Source of the DNA: Taiwanofungus camphoratus
Lineage: Eukaryota > Basidiomycota > Agaricomycetes > Polyporales > Taiwanofungaceae
Length of the DNA stretch: 64,000 bases
Direction of reading: 5' to 3'
Assembly: GCA_003999685.1 (NCBI GenBank)
Contig: CP021231.1
Location: 930,001-994,000 of the forward strand
Shown: positions 11,220 through 22,643 of the stretch, one piece after another
Layout: the number at the start of each line of letters is the position of its first letter
Position numbering within the stretch: the first letter of the stretch is position 1
Made by a program: the position numbers and the translations under genes
The notes under the pieces: model-generated
Database searches by the model: none
What the model was told of the DNA's origin: nothing
Seen by the model: only the letters and a program-made list of their open reading frames with translations

Positions 11220-14200
11220 TCATGACACTATTGCGCCCGGAGTAATTGGCACCTCCTCAATCAATGGAGCCTCTATCCGGATCTCTGGGCCCCTGATGCG
11301 CTCTATGAATTTGCTTGTGGTGGATGGCACTACCACCGGACTTGAACTGTACGGGAGGCTGGGCTCGAGCACAGACAGGCCACCGGCAGAGGTAGTCGAG
11401 TCGACCGTGCGCAACCTCACCAAAGGTACCTTGCCTTCATTGAGGTCAAGAGCCAAATATGGTGGTGCAGGCTTGCGATTAGACACGTTCTTGCCAGAGG
11501 ATGTCGAAGCACGCGATACAGACGTGGACGGGGCCTCGGGAGGCATAGCAGGCGTCGCAGGCACCGCGTCTAGGGTGTTGACGTTCGTCTCTGTCGAGAC
11601 GAGAGACGGAACATGGCTCTCGACGGTCGACAAGTCCACATCGTTCCCGGCAGCGATGACCTGCGGAACAGCCTCCGCGACTACAGGGCCGGGAGCAGCA
11701 GCATCGGACTTCTTGCTCCTGCGTAGCTTCTTGAGAATCCGACGATGCTTCTTCGCCGCCGCCTTTTCGACGTCCTCGACCTTGGCATTCGCGCCGCGGC
11801 GTGCTCTCCACTTCTTCTTCGCCATGTAGAGGTAGTATTTGGTTTCGCCGATAATGACGTCGGAGTACACGTGACTGACGGGAGCAAGCCCGATAATCGA
11901 GATCAGCCAGAAAAATGGCTGGCTGAAGATTGTGGCAAGGAAGTATCCCAAGCCGACAGACAGAGCCGTGTACCACACGGCAAGGTGACCAACGTGCGTA
12001 GTGCGAGACAGGAAACTCTCAGGACGCGCGAACTCCGACTTGGAGCGAGCGGACGTGCCCCAATTAGTGATGTGGACAGTGAAACAAGCGAACAACTTTG
12101 ACGGCAATAGACCGAAGAAGTACTGCAACAAAGTCATTAAGTCAATCTCATTGATCGGCGAGCAAAGCTCAAGCAGTCTCACCATGAAGCCGTACAGGCC
12201 GAACAAAAGCTGCTTGGGATCCCGGAGAAGGATGACACCGTAGATGCTCTTGATGACTGCGACACCGAACATGGTAGCCAACCAGATGACCGGACGTATC
12301 CATTCTGAAGGCGTATACAACATGCGAATAACGGTAGCGGTCAGCACCATGGGGTACAAGAACTGCTTAGTGGTCTCGACAGTCAACCACTGCAGGCGAA
12401 AGTCAGCACATGAAAGGACTGAACAGGATGACACTCACGAAGTCGTGATATGCGAAGCTCTTGGGGAACCAGAACGCCTCTCTGAAGAAACTCTTCGACC
12501 AACGTGTCTGCTGCTTTACCCAGCGCACATAGCTAGCAGGCGTATCGCTGTCGCACATAGCGAGATGTGTATAGCCAGTCTTGTGCCCCAGAGAAAGAAT
12601 TCGATTACTGAGATGGCGATCATCGCCGAATGTTGTCTCCTTGCCCAGAAAGCTCTGCAATATCCAAGGGCCGAGCACCGACATGAGGTCAGCAGTTCTG
12701 TAGAGACCCAACTGTATAACCCCTTCGAGTCAGAGAGGAAATGAAACAAATAAGAAATTAGGCGTACCGGACCAGACAGACATCCGACACAGCCGAACGC
12801 GCTTTGGCAGGCACGCTCGACGTTGAAAGCGAACCAGTATCGGATGGAAGACATGAGCGCAAGGAAAGAGTCGGACTTGTTCCAAATGCGGACATCGCCA
12901 GTCACGCCTGCGATGCGATCATCGCTGAAAAGCAGAGCCATCATGTTCTTGACCGCATCCGGGTGCACGTAAGTGTCGCTATCCGTGGTGAGCATGGCGT
13001 CCTTCGTGCCTAGTGCATACGCGCCGACCATGAATGCCGTGAACATGGCATGACGTTTGTGACCGTGCGGTCTGAAACGAAATGTCAGTCAAATCGGTGA
13101 GCACAATGCGGGCTGCAACGACTTACTGAGAGAAACAGATGCCCCTCCAATCGGCCCAGCGTTCCTCCGTAGCCTTAGTGTGCAAATAATTGAGGATGTA
13201 GCTCCAGGCGACCTGATGCGCCTCCCCTTGACCTGGCCGCGGAGCTTGAGTGAGCCACATCTTGAAATATTGCCAGCGTGTCAACGGTGGATGATTCAAG
13301 GCCTTGATCGTCTCCCAATACTTCTCTTTGTACATGACGGAGAGGAGGACAGGAAGGTGGACGATGAGACGCTGGTCCTCAGGAAAGGCCTTGCCGAATG
13401 CATCTGCCATGTCAAGATCGGGACCGTCGTTTCCGTCAACGACACCGATGACGTGCTTAATAGGGAACTCTTGCGCTTGTAAAGATTTGAGGCACTGAAA
13501 AATGCTCATTAGCTCCAAAATATATCGAAAATTCGCATATCAACGCACGCTGATCCATGCTTCCTCATCTTCACGATATCCGACGACTGCGATACTGCAT
13601 TCCGGCAGAGGAGTCGGTTGCGTCTCTGTAGCTGTATCACGGAGGGCGAGGCGCTCAGAGACCCCTTTGACGATCGGCGAATTTCTTGTAAGCTTGTTTA
13701 CTCGTCGCCGGTTGAACGAAGCGGCTATCGTCTGCACGGTGAAGTCTGACACGAGTTCATCAATTCATCGTCGAAAATAAAAAGCAAATCGGCAAGTACC
13801 AATGACCAACAACAAGCCATACATGCCGAAGCTCCATGGGCCGACTTTGACGATCTTTATACCCAAACCATATCCGACAAGCAGACTACAGACCACGCTC
13901 AAGCTGAGAGAGATCTTCACCGTCGCCCAGAACTTCCTGATGCGAGGAGCCTCGCGCTGGGTGATATTGAATGGAGGAGTGGTCCAGGGATGCTGGAACT
14001 GGGGCTGAGCCAACACTTGGGCTTGTGGAAGGGAAAGCGTCACGACGGAAGCATTAGGCTCGATGACCGGGATTTCGGGGTCGATGGCCTCAAAGGCAGG
14101 AGGTGGAACTTCTGGTGGCGGTCCGAGGTCGTCGTCGTCGTCGTCTGAATCCTCTTCGTCTTCATCGTCGTCATCTGAGAAGTCCGACGGTGCAGGTGTA

Positions 14201-15507
14201 GGCTGGCGTGACAACTGGGGAACGACGAGGTACGGCTCTTGGTCTTTTACGCGAACGATTTTCACCTCTTTTTCAACCGGCTCGATATCTTCCTTTATAG
14301 CTTCACTGGCCTGCGCCCTACCGATGGCAGAAGGCCGTCGCAAGTCGGTGAGCGATGCCGACCTCGAGATGTCAGAGATGCGGGCAGGTACCGGAGATTT
14401 AATCCGGTCGAAGTCGATGTCAGCATCAAGGCTTTTTGCAGACTTTGACCTGACAAGCGTGTTCCATGCGGGGTCATATAAATTTGCTGAGGAACCTCCA
14501 GTTCGGGAACCCGACGAGTAGGATGGTGAAGGCAGCGATGTGAGCGCCATTGACGAGGAACTAGGTGACATGGAAGGAGACGGAGAGCCCTGGGAAGAAC
14601 GAGATCTAATCCTCTCTTGCCACCTCTTGTTCGCCTGGCGACCTCCAGGACTGTACGCGTACGGATCCAGCAGCTCTCGAGACCTACCCCGCGACTCCAT
14701 GACGCCAGCCGCAATATCCTTGATTGCGAAGTCCTTCACAACAATAGGGCGACGAATTCCTTCCCCGTCGTCGTCGTCGTCGTCAGAGGCTGATTTAATC
14801 TCATTCTTTGAAACGGTAGACGAGATGAAGCCGACCTTTCGGCTCGGCTCCTTGACATCTTCCCCCGAGTCAACGGAAGAGTGATCTGGAGTGATTTCAG
14901 GAGTCTTCAGGCGCAAGTTAGTGTCCAATCCTGCACTTCCTGGTATGCGGACACTTACGAAGTGCGACTCGCCAGAAGATCTTCCGGCACCAGGATCAGT
15001 GCTGTCGCCATCCTGCCATGGACGAGCAAATTGAACAGAAGAGACCTCGGTCTCATCTCCAGATTGTGTGGCGATCTGCGGAAGGCCATCGAAAGATAGT
15101 GATGCCACCGCGGGAGTGTCAAGGGTTAGCGGCGGTCGATTCTTACTGATCCATTTGGACTGAAGTCTCGTAGTTGATGGTGACTCCTTTTTTGACAGTT
15201 TTGGAGTCTGCTTGAAGAGGTAAATATGCGTCACATGAGGCAAGAATTCTTAGCCTACTTTGAGAGCGGACGAGGACTTTGTCCTGGACAGGGTTCTTGA
15301 GGGGTTTCTAAGAAACGAGAGCCTCGTATTCGGGGTCAACAGCTGAGACTGCTCGTTTGCTGGAGTGCCAGGCGTGGATAGTGTAGCATCCCCGGGAGTA
15401 CGGGGAGTACCGAGTGAAAATACTCTGCCGGGTTTCAGAGAAAAATACGACGGCTCAGGGTACTGAGGAGCAGGGCTTTGGGGGGCGCTGCTAGAAAAAT
15501 CAGACAT
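11220..15507 (-). CDS. Family 2 processive glycosyltransferase (hyaluronan/chitin synthase type)
   Basis: Membrane polysaccharide synthase adding UDP-sugars to a growing chain. About 1,300 residues. The N-terminal 500 are disordered (SP-rich, a run of D/E near 14100-14180) and end in two membrane segments (KISLSLSVVCSLLVGYGLG, FGMYGLLLVIGTCRFAF). The catalytic core follows: CSIAVVGYREDEEAW, VIGVVDGNDGPDLDMADAFG, TTDSDTYVHPDAVKN (DxD-type metal/UDP site), GDVRIWNKSDSF, CLSGP, GDDRHLSNRILSLG (acceptor aspartate region) and YVRWVKQQTRWSKSFFREAF with the Q-x-x-R-W product-binding motif. Several membrane segments follow (about 11870-12380), then a basic and Ser/Thr-rich cytoplasmic tail of about 170 residues. 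The start is the ATG at 15507; the first intron is at about 15196-15252. The core resembles fungal Cps1-type synthases (Cps1 of Cryptococcus makes hyaluronan), but the long N-terminal and C-terminal extensions are unlike them. The polymer cannot be told from sequence alone. Confidence 0.9.
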
Positions 15508-15790
15508 GATGGAAAAAAAGCGTCAAGTACCAAAGAGTGAAAAATGCAGTAAGTTGGGTGGATGAAAAGTCAGTAGCAGAAAACTTGTGGATTTAAATCA
15601 TGAGGGGAGGTCGAAGAGTTCGGATGACGGATAATGGATGCATATGTCAAACACTAGGTGAATTCTAGTCTCCAGTATCCGACATGCCATTTTAGTATAT
15701 CCATGCTTCCGCTCGCCGAATCCGACGTGGGCGGAGCGAGACTCGAGATTTGGGCTAATTTTCAGCGACATGCCACATGGAGTTTTCTAG

Positions 15791-15825
15791 GCACCAATGC
15801 TCGTGCGACGCACGATCATTGGTGC
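15791..15825. repeat. 35-base near-perfect palindrome
   Basis: Arms 15791-15807 and 15809-15825 (GCACCAATGCTCGTGCG and its complement, one mismatch) around a single base. It lies about 290 bases upstream of the glycosyltransferase ATG and could be a regulatory dyad or a small element footprint. Confidence 0.7.
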
Positions 15826-16495
15826 GAAGAAAACGTCAACGTAGAATGTCAGTAGCATCTTGCAACAGAATGAGAACTTGCTATTGACATATCACTGGAA
15901 GGAGAGAAGGGCGAGAGAGAGGGATGCCTGATTAGGCACTTGCTACATATGGTATGTGGAGTGGTTGGCGGGATGTGCTTCATCCGAGTGCGGAAGCAGT
16001 CTTGCCTCATCCCCTATCCGACACGCTCGCCGGTCAACATCACCATTGGAGTGAACCCAAGTCACGTACACCAATGTAAGAGGCAGCTGTGTCTATCCGA
16101 CTCCCAATCATCGCCACCGCCATTTGACCAACGAGGGAGGACCGCGGCCTCCGTCATCCGAAAGGCATAAGTGAAACCAACGTGCGAGCAGCCATTGTGA
16201 ACATGCCCAGTCTTGTCTGTGTCGTTCACAACAAGAGAACCTCTGGCCATATGCGACATGTCAACGTCCTAGAGCGGACGACACATGCTACTGGGTGAAT
16301 TGCAATGTAAACCAATCAGTACATAGAATGCCCGTGTGGTCGAAAGCTAGAGACACCCGGTGTTACATTGCTGGGTCATACCAAATCTGACCATCCAGAG
16401 CATTTTAGTGGCATATGGATTAGAATGCATATGTATCGCAGCGCTCACTCGCTAGATGGTCGCGCCGGACGAGAGTTCAACTGACGAAGGCCCAA

Positions 16496-16576
16496 GGTCA
16501 GAAATCCCGGTTTAGCACCCCGTGGGAATTTTCCACGAAACATATATGGTATGCACCTTCCATAATGGGGTGTATC
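16496..16576 (+). repeat. Dispersed repeat, inverted copy of 2548-2600
   Basis: GGTCAGAAATCCCGGTT, AGCACCCCGTGG and CTTCCATAATGGG occur here and, in the opposite orientation, at 2548-2600. This copy has about 28 extra bases in the middle. Likely fragments of a small non-autonomous element. Confidence 0.6.
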
Positions 16577-16607
16577 CGTCGGCACGTGACCACTACCATG
16601 TTACACT

Positions 16608-16742
16608 CATCATCATCATGAAATCAGCTAGATTAGTGGCGTATTCTAATACGTACTATATTGTATATACCGCGTAACACCGCACTAGTTTGCTTGTGGC
16701 GGTATGTAAATGCTGATTTCATCATCATCATGATGAAATCAG
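16608..16742. repeat. Hairpin-forming MITE-like sequence
   Basis: CATCATCATCATGAAATCAG at 16608-16627 recurs as part of a near-perfect 30-base palindrome at 16713-16742 (CTGATTTCATC arms). A second dyad (ACCGC ... GCGGT) lies between them. Confidence 0.5.
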
Positions 16743-17485
16743 TATACCGCAACCGCTACTTTTGCACAACTGCGAAATTGAGAAGAATATTCATCTACTT
16801 TTAGTATAGATACTAGTGTACCAGTTACAGAGAGGTATATTCAATGTTAAAAGTAAACTCTGAAGTGTTTCAGAGAAATTTGAGCAAACTTACTGAATAG
16901 ACTCTAGTACAAATAGGGAAATAGTATTTCTCAAATGGGAATATTTTACCCAAATGAGAAATAATTATGTCATACTGCGAAATTGAAAAGTATCACTCCG
17001 TTAGTTTTGAGTTTTAGAAAAATCGCTTTGGTAGAAATGATCCTCACAATAAATGAAGCATTTTGGCTAGAGGGATAAGGGATTTATAAAAAATTCAATG
17101 TAGTATTTTCTTTGTAGCGGTGACTAAGTGTTTCGCACCATAGTGCTAAGACGCGGTGTTGTCACACTCATGACAGGTGTAACTCTATGGTCAACTTACC
17201 ATATATGGTAGCATGGTCATTTGGCGTCGATGAGATCTCTAAATTCAGAAGAGGCTTAGTTACAGTATACATTGGTGTCTATGGCTTATTTTTTACTATT
17301 TTTATAACCCATTGAATACATGGAAGAGAATCTGGTAAGGCTGAGAGCACGTCCCTAGCGAAAGGTCTCGGCGACTGCCACATTGTCACATTGTCCGGCG
17401 CGTGACAGCGTGTCACGCTTGACTCGACTTTAATCTCGACACTGGGACTAATTCCTATTGACTACGTTTGCACAGTCCCACTATC

Positions 17486-19236
17486 ATGCCTGGAGACGAG
17501 AAACCGCATAAAATCCATGAGGACTTCGACAGTGAGGGAGAAGAAAGTGACGCGGAAGAGACCGTCGCCAACATTGACATTGATCCATCGAAATTAACCC
17601 CCCTCTCACCCGAGGTTATCTCAAAACAAGTAAGGATTGTTCCCTGGTGATATTGACGACTCCGAGTCTGACCTTTGGTCCAGGCAACGATAAATCTAGG
17701 TCTGTGTATCATTGCTAGTGGCGCGCAAGTCTAACATGCAAATTTTCAACTGCGCAGGGACTATTGGACATGTCGCCCATGGGAAATCTACAGTAGTGAA
17801 GGCGATTTCTGGTGTTATGACTGTACGGTTCAAAAACGAGTTGGTGCGGAATATCACCATCAAGCTGGGTTATGCTAATGCAAAGGTGAGCAATCATCTG
17901 AATTGGCGATCATCGACCCGTATATAACCCATCATGACAGATCTATAAATGTGAAAATGAAGCCTGCCCACGGCCAGGTTGCTACCGTTCATATCGTTCC
18001 GACAAGGAAGATAACCCACCATGCGAACGACCTGGGTGCGGTCACCGAATGAAACTCATCCGTCATGTCTCTTTCGTCGACTGCCCAGGTCACGATATTT
18101 TGATGGCTACGATGTTGAACGGTGCAGCAGTCATGGACGCCGCATTACTTCTCATTGCTGGAAATGAAACCTGCCCGCAGCCGCAGACCTCAGAGCATTT
18201 GGCTGCAGTGGAAATCATGAAGTTGGAAAACATTATTATTCTACAGAATAAGGTCGACCTCATCAAGGAAGCGCAGGCGCTCGAGCACCAGAAGAGTATA
18301 TCAGCGTTCGTAAAAGGTATTTCTTCTCGATCAATTTCCTCCGCACATTTTCACCCTCTTTAGGAACTGTTGCCGAGTCATCTCCTATCGTGCCTATCTC
18401 CGCTCAACTAAGGTACAACATCGACGCTGTCAACGAATACATCGTCAAGCGTATACCCATCCCAGTCCGTGACTTCACCACAGATCCTAAGCTCATTGTC
18501 ATTCGGTCCTTTGACGTCAATAAGCCCGGAGCTGAAGTTGACGAGTTGAAGGGTGGCGTCGCAGGAGGCTCCATCCTCACTGGTGTCCTGCGTTTGGGCC
18601 AGGAAGTAGAGATTCGGCCGGGAATTGTGACTAAGGACGCGCAAGGTCGGAACAAGTGCAAACCAATTTTCAGCCGTATCGTCTCGCTACACGCAGAAAG
18701 CAACCATCTACAATTCGCTGTGCCGGGCGGACTGATTGGTGTCGGGACGCGTATAGACCCGACACTGTGCCGCGCGGATCGGCTGGTTGGTCAAGTCTTG
18801 GGGGCTGTAGGCAAGTTGCCGAAGGTCTTCAGCGGTAGGCAACGTGCAGCATCTTTCTGTTAATCTCACATTCACAAATTCACCAGAACTTGAAATCAGC
18901 CTTTTCTTGCTTAGGCGACTTCTTGGTGTGAAGACTGAGGACAAGAAGCAGACGAAGGTCGCCAAGCTTGTCAAGAATGAGCTTTTACTTATCAACATCG
19001 GTTCTACATCAACTGGTGGGCGTGTTCTTAGTGTCAAGGCGGATCTCGCAAAGATCCAGTTGACGTCGCCGGCATGTACAGAAGTAGGAGAAAAGGTTGC
19101 ATTGTCTCGCCGTATCGAAAAGCATTGGCGCCTAGTTGGTACGTATTGTATACTCATACCTCTTGTGCAGATATTAACGCATGGTCATTTAGGCTGGGGC
19201 AGTGTTCAACGGGGAACAGTGCTCGAAGTAGATTGA
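17486..19236 (+). CDS. Translation initiation factor eIF2 subunit gamma
   Basis: GTPase subunit of eIF2, which delivers initiator Met-tRNA to the 40S ribosome. Splicing gives about 460 residues: an acidic N-terminus, [20 protein letters not shown] (G1 loop), [20 protein letters not shown] (switch 1 type), a cysteine cluster ([13 protein letters not shown] ... [13 protein letters not shown]) forming the eIF2-gamma zinc ribbon, [19 protein letters not shown] (G3), [32 protein letters not shown] (G4), and domains II and III ending [16 protein letters not shown]. Introns lie at about 17630-17683, 17700-17757, 17886-17940, 18316-18363, 18835-18886 and 19140-19192. The gene is complete, with no unusual residue seen in the GTP loops. 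Confidence 0.97.
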
Positions 19237-19485
19237 TAGTCTCGGTGTATTTCCGTCAGCTGTTATCGCGTCGTCTTGAATGCTTTCATGTATTGTAGCG
19301 GTAGAGAGCATCTCAGCGTATAGCATTTCGTATATTGTATTATGTGATATGTGAGACTCACGAACAGAACTTGCATTTTAATTTGTCAGTACACTTGAGG
19401 GTTATATGTTCAAATTGCAATTATGTGAGTAGTGTGTGCGCAGAGGGTCAGGATTGGTACAGTGTCTGATACAGATACAGTTATA
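19237..19485. other. Convergent 3' gap
   Basis: About 250 bases, AT-rich, between the ends of eIF2 gamma and the RING-CH gene. Nothing recognised. Confidence 0.4.
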
Positions 19486-21279
19486 CTATAAGAATGTAGG
19501 CGGAGGATGGATGAGTTCTAGCTCTCTGATGTCTACTCCCGCAAACGAGCGGTTTTTTACTCGTCGAGTTTCTAGCTCACGCTTCGCCAGCCATAAATGG
19601 AGTAGTTTGATACAGTCTTTGGCCTGAGGATTATGAAGTGTCAAAGCCTCCGTGAGATTAATGAGACTATGCTTACCACGATGAACAAACCTAAACCAAT
19701 TGAGTTCCTCCACCTAACAACGAATGATACGTCAATTGTCAACTGGCCAAACATAATGTCTTTACTGACCAAACGGGATCACATTCAGCCCAGGTGCGAG
19801 TGCCAGCAGCCACCAAGTTGAGAGCAAGCTTCAGTCCAACGCTAGCTTGCTCTGTATAGCTCATCTTATTCCATGGCTGATTGTCAAACCAACCGCCCGG
19901 CGAAAACAAGGATGCCCTGCTCAGGGGTGGTCGAATCGCCAAGACCTTCCGCAGAATCTGTGAATGCTTTGCTAGCCGCAACAGTATGGAACCCATGAAA
20001 TTTGAGATGGCAGGCATCATGAGTGCGCCTCCTATGAAGCGTCCAAGTGAAGCATTTGACACTCGCATCGTGCGCTCTGCGACAGCTGCGGGGTCATCCG
20101 CTTGCGCATCTGCTTCTATCTGATCTTGGTTCTCCCCACCTTGTTGGGGTGCTTGCTCACCCTGGGCCTCCTGCTCTGCACGACGTTGTTCGGGACCTGG
20201 TTCGATATTTGCACCGATCCGGAGGCGGAACGGGCCCGGGCCCTCCTCGTTGAGACCCCATATTATGCGACGTACGGTTGGCCTGGGTGAAGGCTGCGTG
20301 CCCATAACCCGGTGTTTCAAGCGCTCGAAGCCCCGCCGATAGAGCCCTACGAGGAATGGGTACAGAGAGGTCACAATGATGGGAGGCGGCGGCCAGGTAA
20401 GTAGTGGAGCAGATGGATAAAGCTCATTTCTACGGCCGGACAAGTTCCAACGAGCAGTGATCATGTTTTGAGTTGTAGGCACCGGGGGTGATGACGTCCA
20501 CGCAAGAAAGAGAGGCACAATGGGGAGCACATCAAACATGCGAGTACGAGAAAATACAAGGCTGAAAGGGATCAGAGGAAGATTGATGAAAGCATGCCAC
20601 GGCCAATTGCTGGGATCATCACTTAGGAGAAGGTCATATCTACAGAGCACTCGTTTAGTTAGAAATCAGCCAACGCAAAAGCATACTGCACATTTCCTTC
20701 CCTAGGAACTCCTTCATAGCGTACGAGCCATACGAGGTGCAGATAATGTAGACACCTGCATTTATCGCGGGTTCAGACAAGGGACAAGAACTAAAGAAAA
20801 AACACACACCAAATCCAAATGATATTATAACTGCCGTCAGACCAGCAATGCTCACCACCTTCCCCACCAGTGACAAGCTCGCATTGACATTGTCGAGAAG
20901 CTTGAGAACGAACGGATTATCGCTCTCCAGCTCATATATAGCGCCGCATTGCGGGCACTTGAGTGCATTCTTGGCGCGAGACGGGTCCTGCTGTGCTGCC
21001 CTGATCCAGTGCAAAAGACAAGATTCATGTGCAACAAGGGTGCAATTGCATGGGTGGGTCCAAGCTCTCCTGGGCTCTTCTGGATCTAGGGAAAACAATG
21101 TCCAATTGAGCCCGCATACGAAACAGTAATTGCGCACTGTCGAACCGCTCCTCTTCCCGGCAGATGTAACACAATTTGACCTGTTTGAGGGTGGTGTTCA
21201 GAGAGGATGACACGGGAGGGCTAGTCTGAAACCATACCCGCAAATCGTCGACCGTCGGCACCCAGGTCTCTGACTGCAT
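19486..21279 (-). CDS. RING-CH (MARCH-type) membrane E3 ubiquitin ligase
   Basis: Predicted membrane-bound ubiquitin ligase. The N-terminus reads MQSETWVPTVDDLRVWF, then KQVKLCYICREEERFD joined across an intron (about 21087-21137) to PEEPRRAWTHPCNCTLVAHE and SCLLHWIRAAQQ, then ALKCPQCGAIYELES. This is the C4HC3 pattern of the RINGv domain. Membrane segments follow (LVGKVVSIAGLTAVIISFGF, then a 20700-20760 segment, then HAFINLPLIPFSLVF, MFDVLPIVPLFLAW and IIVTSLYPFLVG), then a cytosolic E/Q-rich stretch (EQRRAEQEAQGEQAPQQGG) and a final hydrophobic or amphipathic region. The last exon reads VEELNWFRFVHRGKHSLINL and ends PPTFL. RINGv plus several membrane spans resembles MARCH5-like ligases of mitochondria/ER; the compartment is inferred. 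An upstream in-frame start at 21354 is possible. Confidence 0.88.
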
Positions 21280-21588
21280 GATGTATGAATAAAGAACGTG
21301 TTCACTGTCCGGGCGTGAGTCGCGTGTGGTGTTGTACTGCTTACTACAGCGCAATTATCCACCTCGACCACGGCGACAGGCGCTGCTCACATTCCTCAAT
21401 TATTTAAATTAACAAGCTCTACATACTCAGAACAGACGTGATCTCGTTCAGGAACAAAATGCGATGATAATCATCAAATTTGCCTCATTGAGCTATCGAC
21501 TACATGCTGGGCAAGAAAAAAAACATAATTATGCGCACCAGCTGAAAGGCTGCGCCAATTTTTAAAGTGGTCCGAAAGAAAACCCGAT

Positions 21589-22592
21589 CTAATGCTCATA
21601 GGGTGGTGTTTGGGCCCTGTCGTCTTCTTTTTTGGCCTCATCCAACGGGGGAGGCGTTCTCGCTCTGTCATCCCTCCCCCGTTTTTCAGGAGTTGGGCTC
21701 CTGCGGCGTTCGGGAGTTCTGCTCCTCCTCCTTCTGTCCCTGTCCCTGTCAGCATCCCTATCCTTATCGCGGTCGTCCCGGTCACGCTCACGGTCGCGGT
21801 CACGATCAACTCTGTCCCGGTCACTACGACGACGGGGGCTACGAGAACGATCGCGGTCACGACGTGGAGGTGGGGATCTTCTATCGTAGCGCCATACAGA
21901 AGAGGGAGGATTTTTTGCCCACTGTTGCCAATGTTCCACATAAGAAATCGTGAAACATTCTTGTCACGATTCAGACCGGACATACCTGGATGCTCAGGCG
22001 AGAACCTTCGAAGCTTCTTCCATGCCTAATGCAGTCTAATTACAGCCTCTGTGTAATAGTATACACTGTAAAAGATCACGTACATGTCATAGTAGGCGTC
22101 CTCAGCATCGCGCGTGCTGCGAAATTCGACAAAAGCGTAACTGCGATAGTTTCGAAGGGGAAGGCACGTTGAGCGAGGACGTTCTCGGGCGAAACTCGGG
22201 ACATCGAACGATCGAAAGGGATTGCGCTTCGTACGAGACGACGCTCCACGGTCCAAGCGAGATTCGTTCGAAGGATTGACTCGACGGACGACAGCGGGGA
22301 TGGGAGCTCGGCAAGCTCCCGCTCGGGATGGCGTACGCGGGCAACGGACGTTCGAGGCCACTCGACTAGAGCAATAGGGGTGAAACTTGTAGGAAAATAC
22401 ACTCACGGATTGGAATTGGCATGCGGATTGCGCGGTGCCGGAACGTCGCAACGGACCAATGGGCCATAGCTGATTATGGAATTAGAACAAAGAAGACGTG
22501 AAACTCAGGGTGACACACCGTTCAAACTCATATGCAAGATCCCGGGCGCGAGTTGCTGGGTGAAACCCACTCACAAATAGAATGCGAGGCAT
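21589..22592 (-). CDS. SR-type RNA-binding protein (RRM plus RS domain)
   Basis: Predicted splicing regulator in the nucleus. Exon 1 reads MPRILFVSGFHPATRARDLA and YEFER (RNP2 is ILFVSG); exon 2 YGPLVRCDVPAPRNPHANSN; exon 3 YAFVEFRSTRDAEDAYYDM (RNP1); exon 4 HGRSFEGSRLSIQ; exon 5 WAKNPPSSVWRYDRRSPPPR followed by a long RD/RS repeat tail and the C-terminus ARTPPPLDEAKKEDDRAQTP, then PYEH. The single RRM with a C-terminal RS/RD domain is the SR-protein architecture; about 200 residues. The intron at 22141-22406 is 266 bases, about five times the local norm, and retention would place TGA at the donor site, so unproductive splicing as a regulatory switch is plausible. The gene is divergent from the PPR-like gene. 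Confidence 0.92.
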
Positions 22593-22643
22593 GTTTGTCG
22601 TCGACGGCTCACCGTCGTCGAAATAGCGAACAAAGTTGGAACA

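Larger units (their letters stand above)
15508..17485. other. 2 kb intergenic region with small repeats
   Basis: Between divergent starts of the glycosyltransferase and eIF2 gamma. It holds the palindrome at 15791-15825, an inverted copy (16496-16576) of sequence in the alcohol oxidase promoter, CATCATCAT-rich dyads at 16608-16742, and two copies of ACTGCGAAATTGA about 210 bases apart (about 16769 and 16976). No convincing gene. Confidence 0.5.

Noticed and set aside
11155-11829. Plus-strand open frame of 224 codons
   Set aside because: Antisense of the C-terminal tail of the glycosyltransferase; composition is the complement of that exon.
14063-14521. Plus-strand Ser-rich open frame
   Set aside because: Complement of the acidic D/E-rich linker of the glycosyltransferase on the minus strand.
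21567-22029. Plus-strand frames full of Leu/Ser/Arg repeats
   Set aside because: Antisense of the RD/RS repeat tail of the SR protein.
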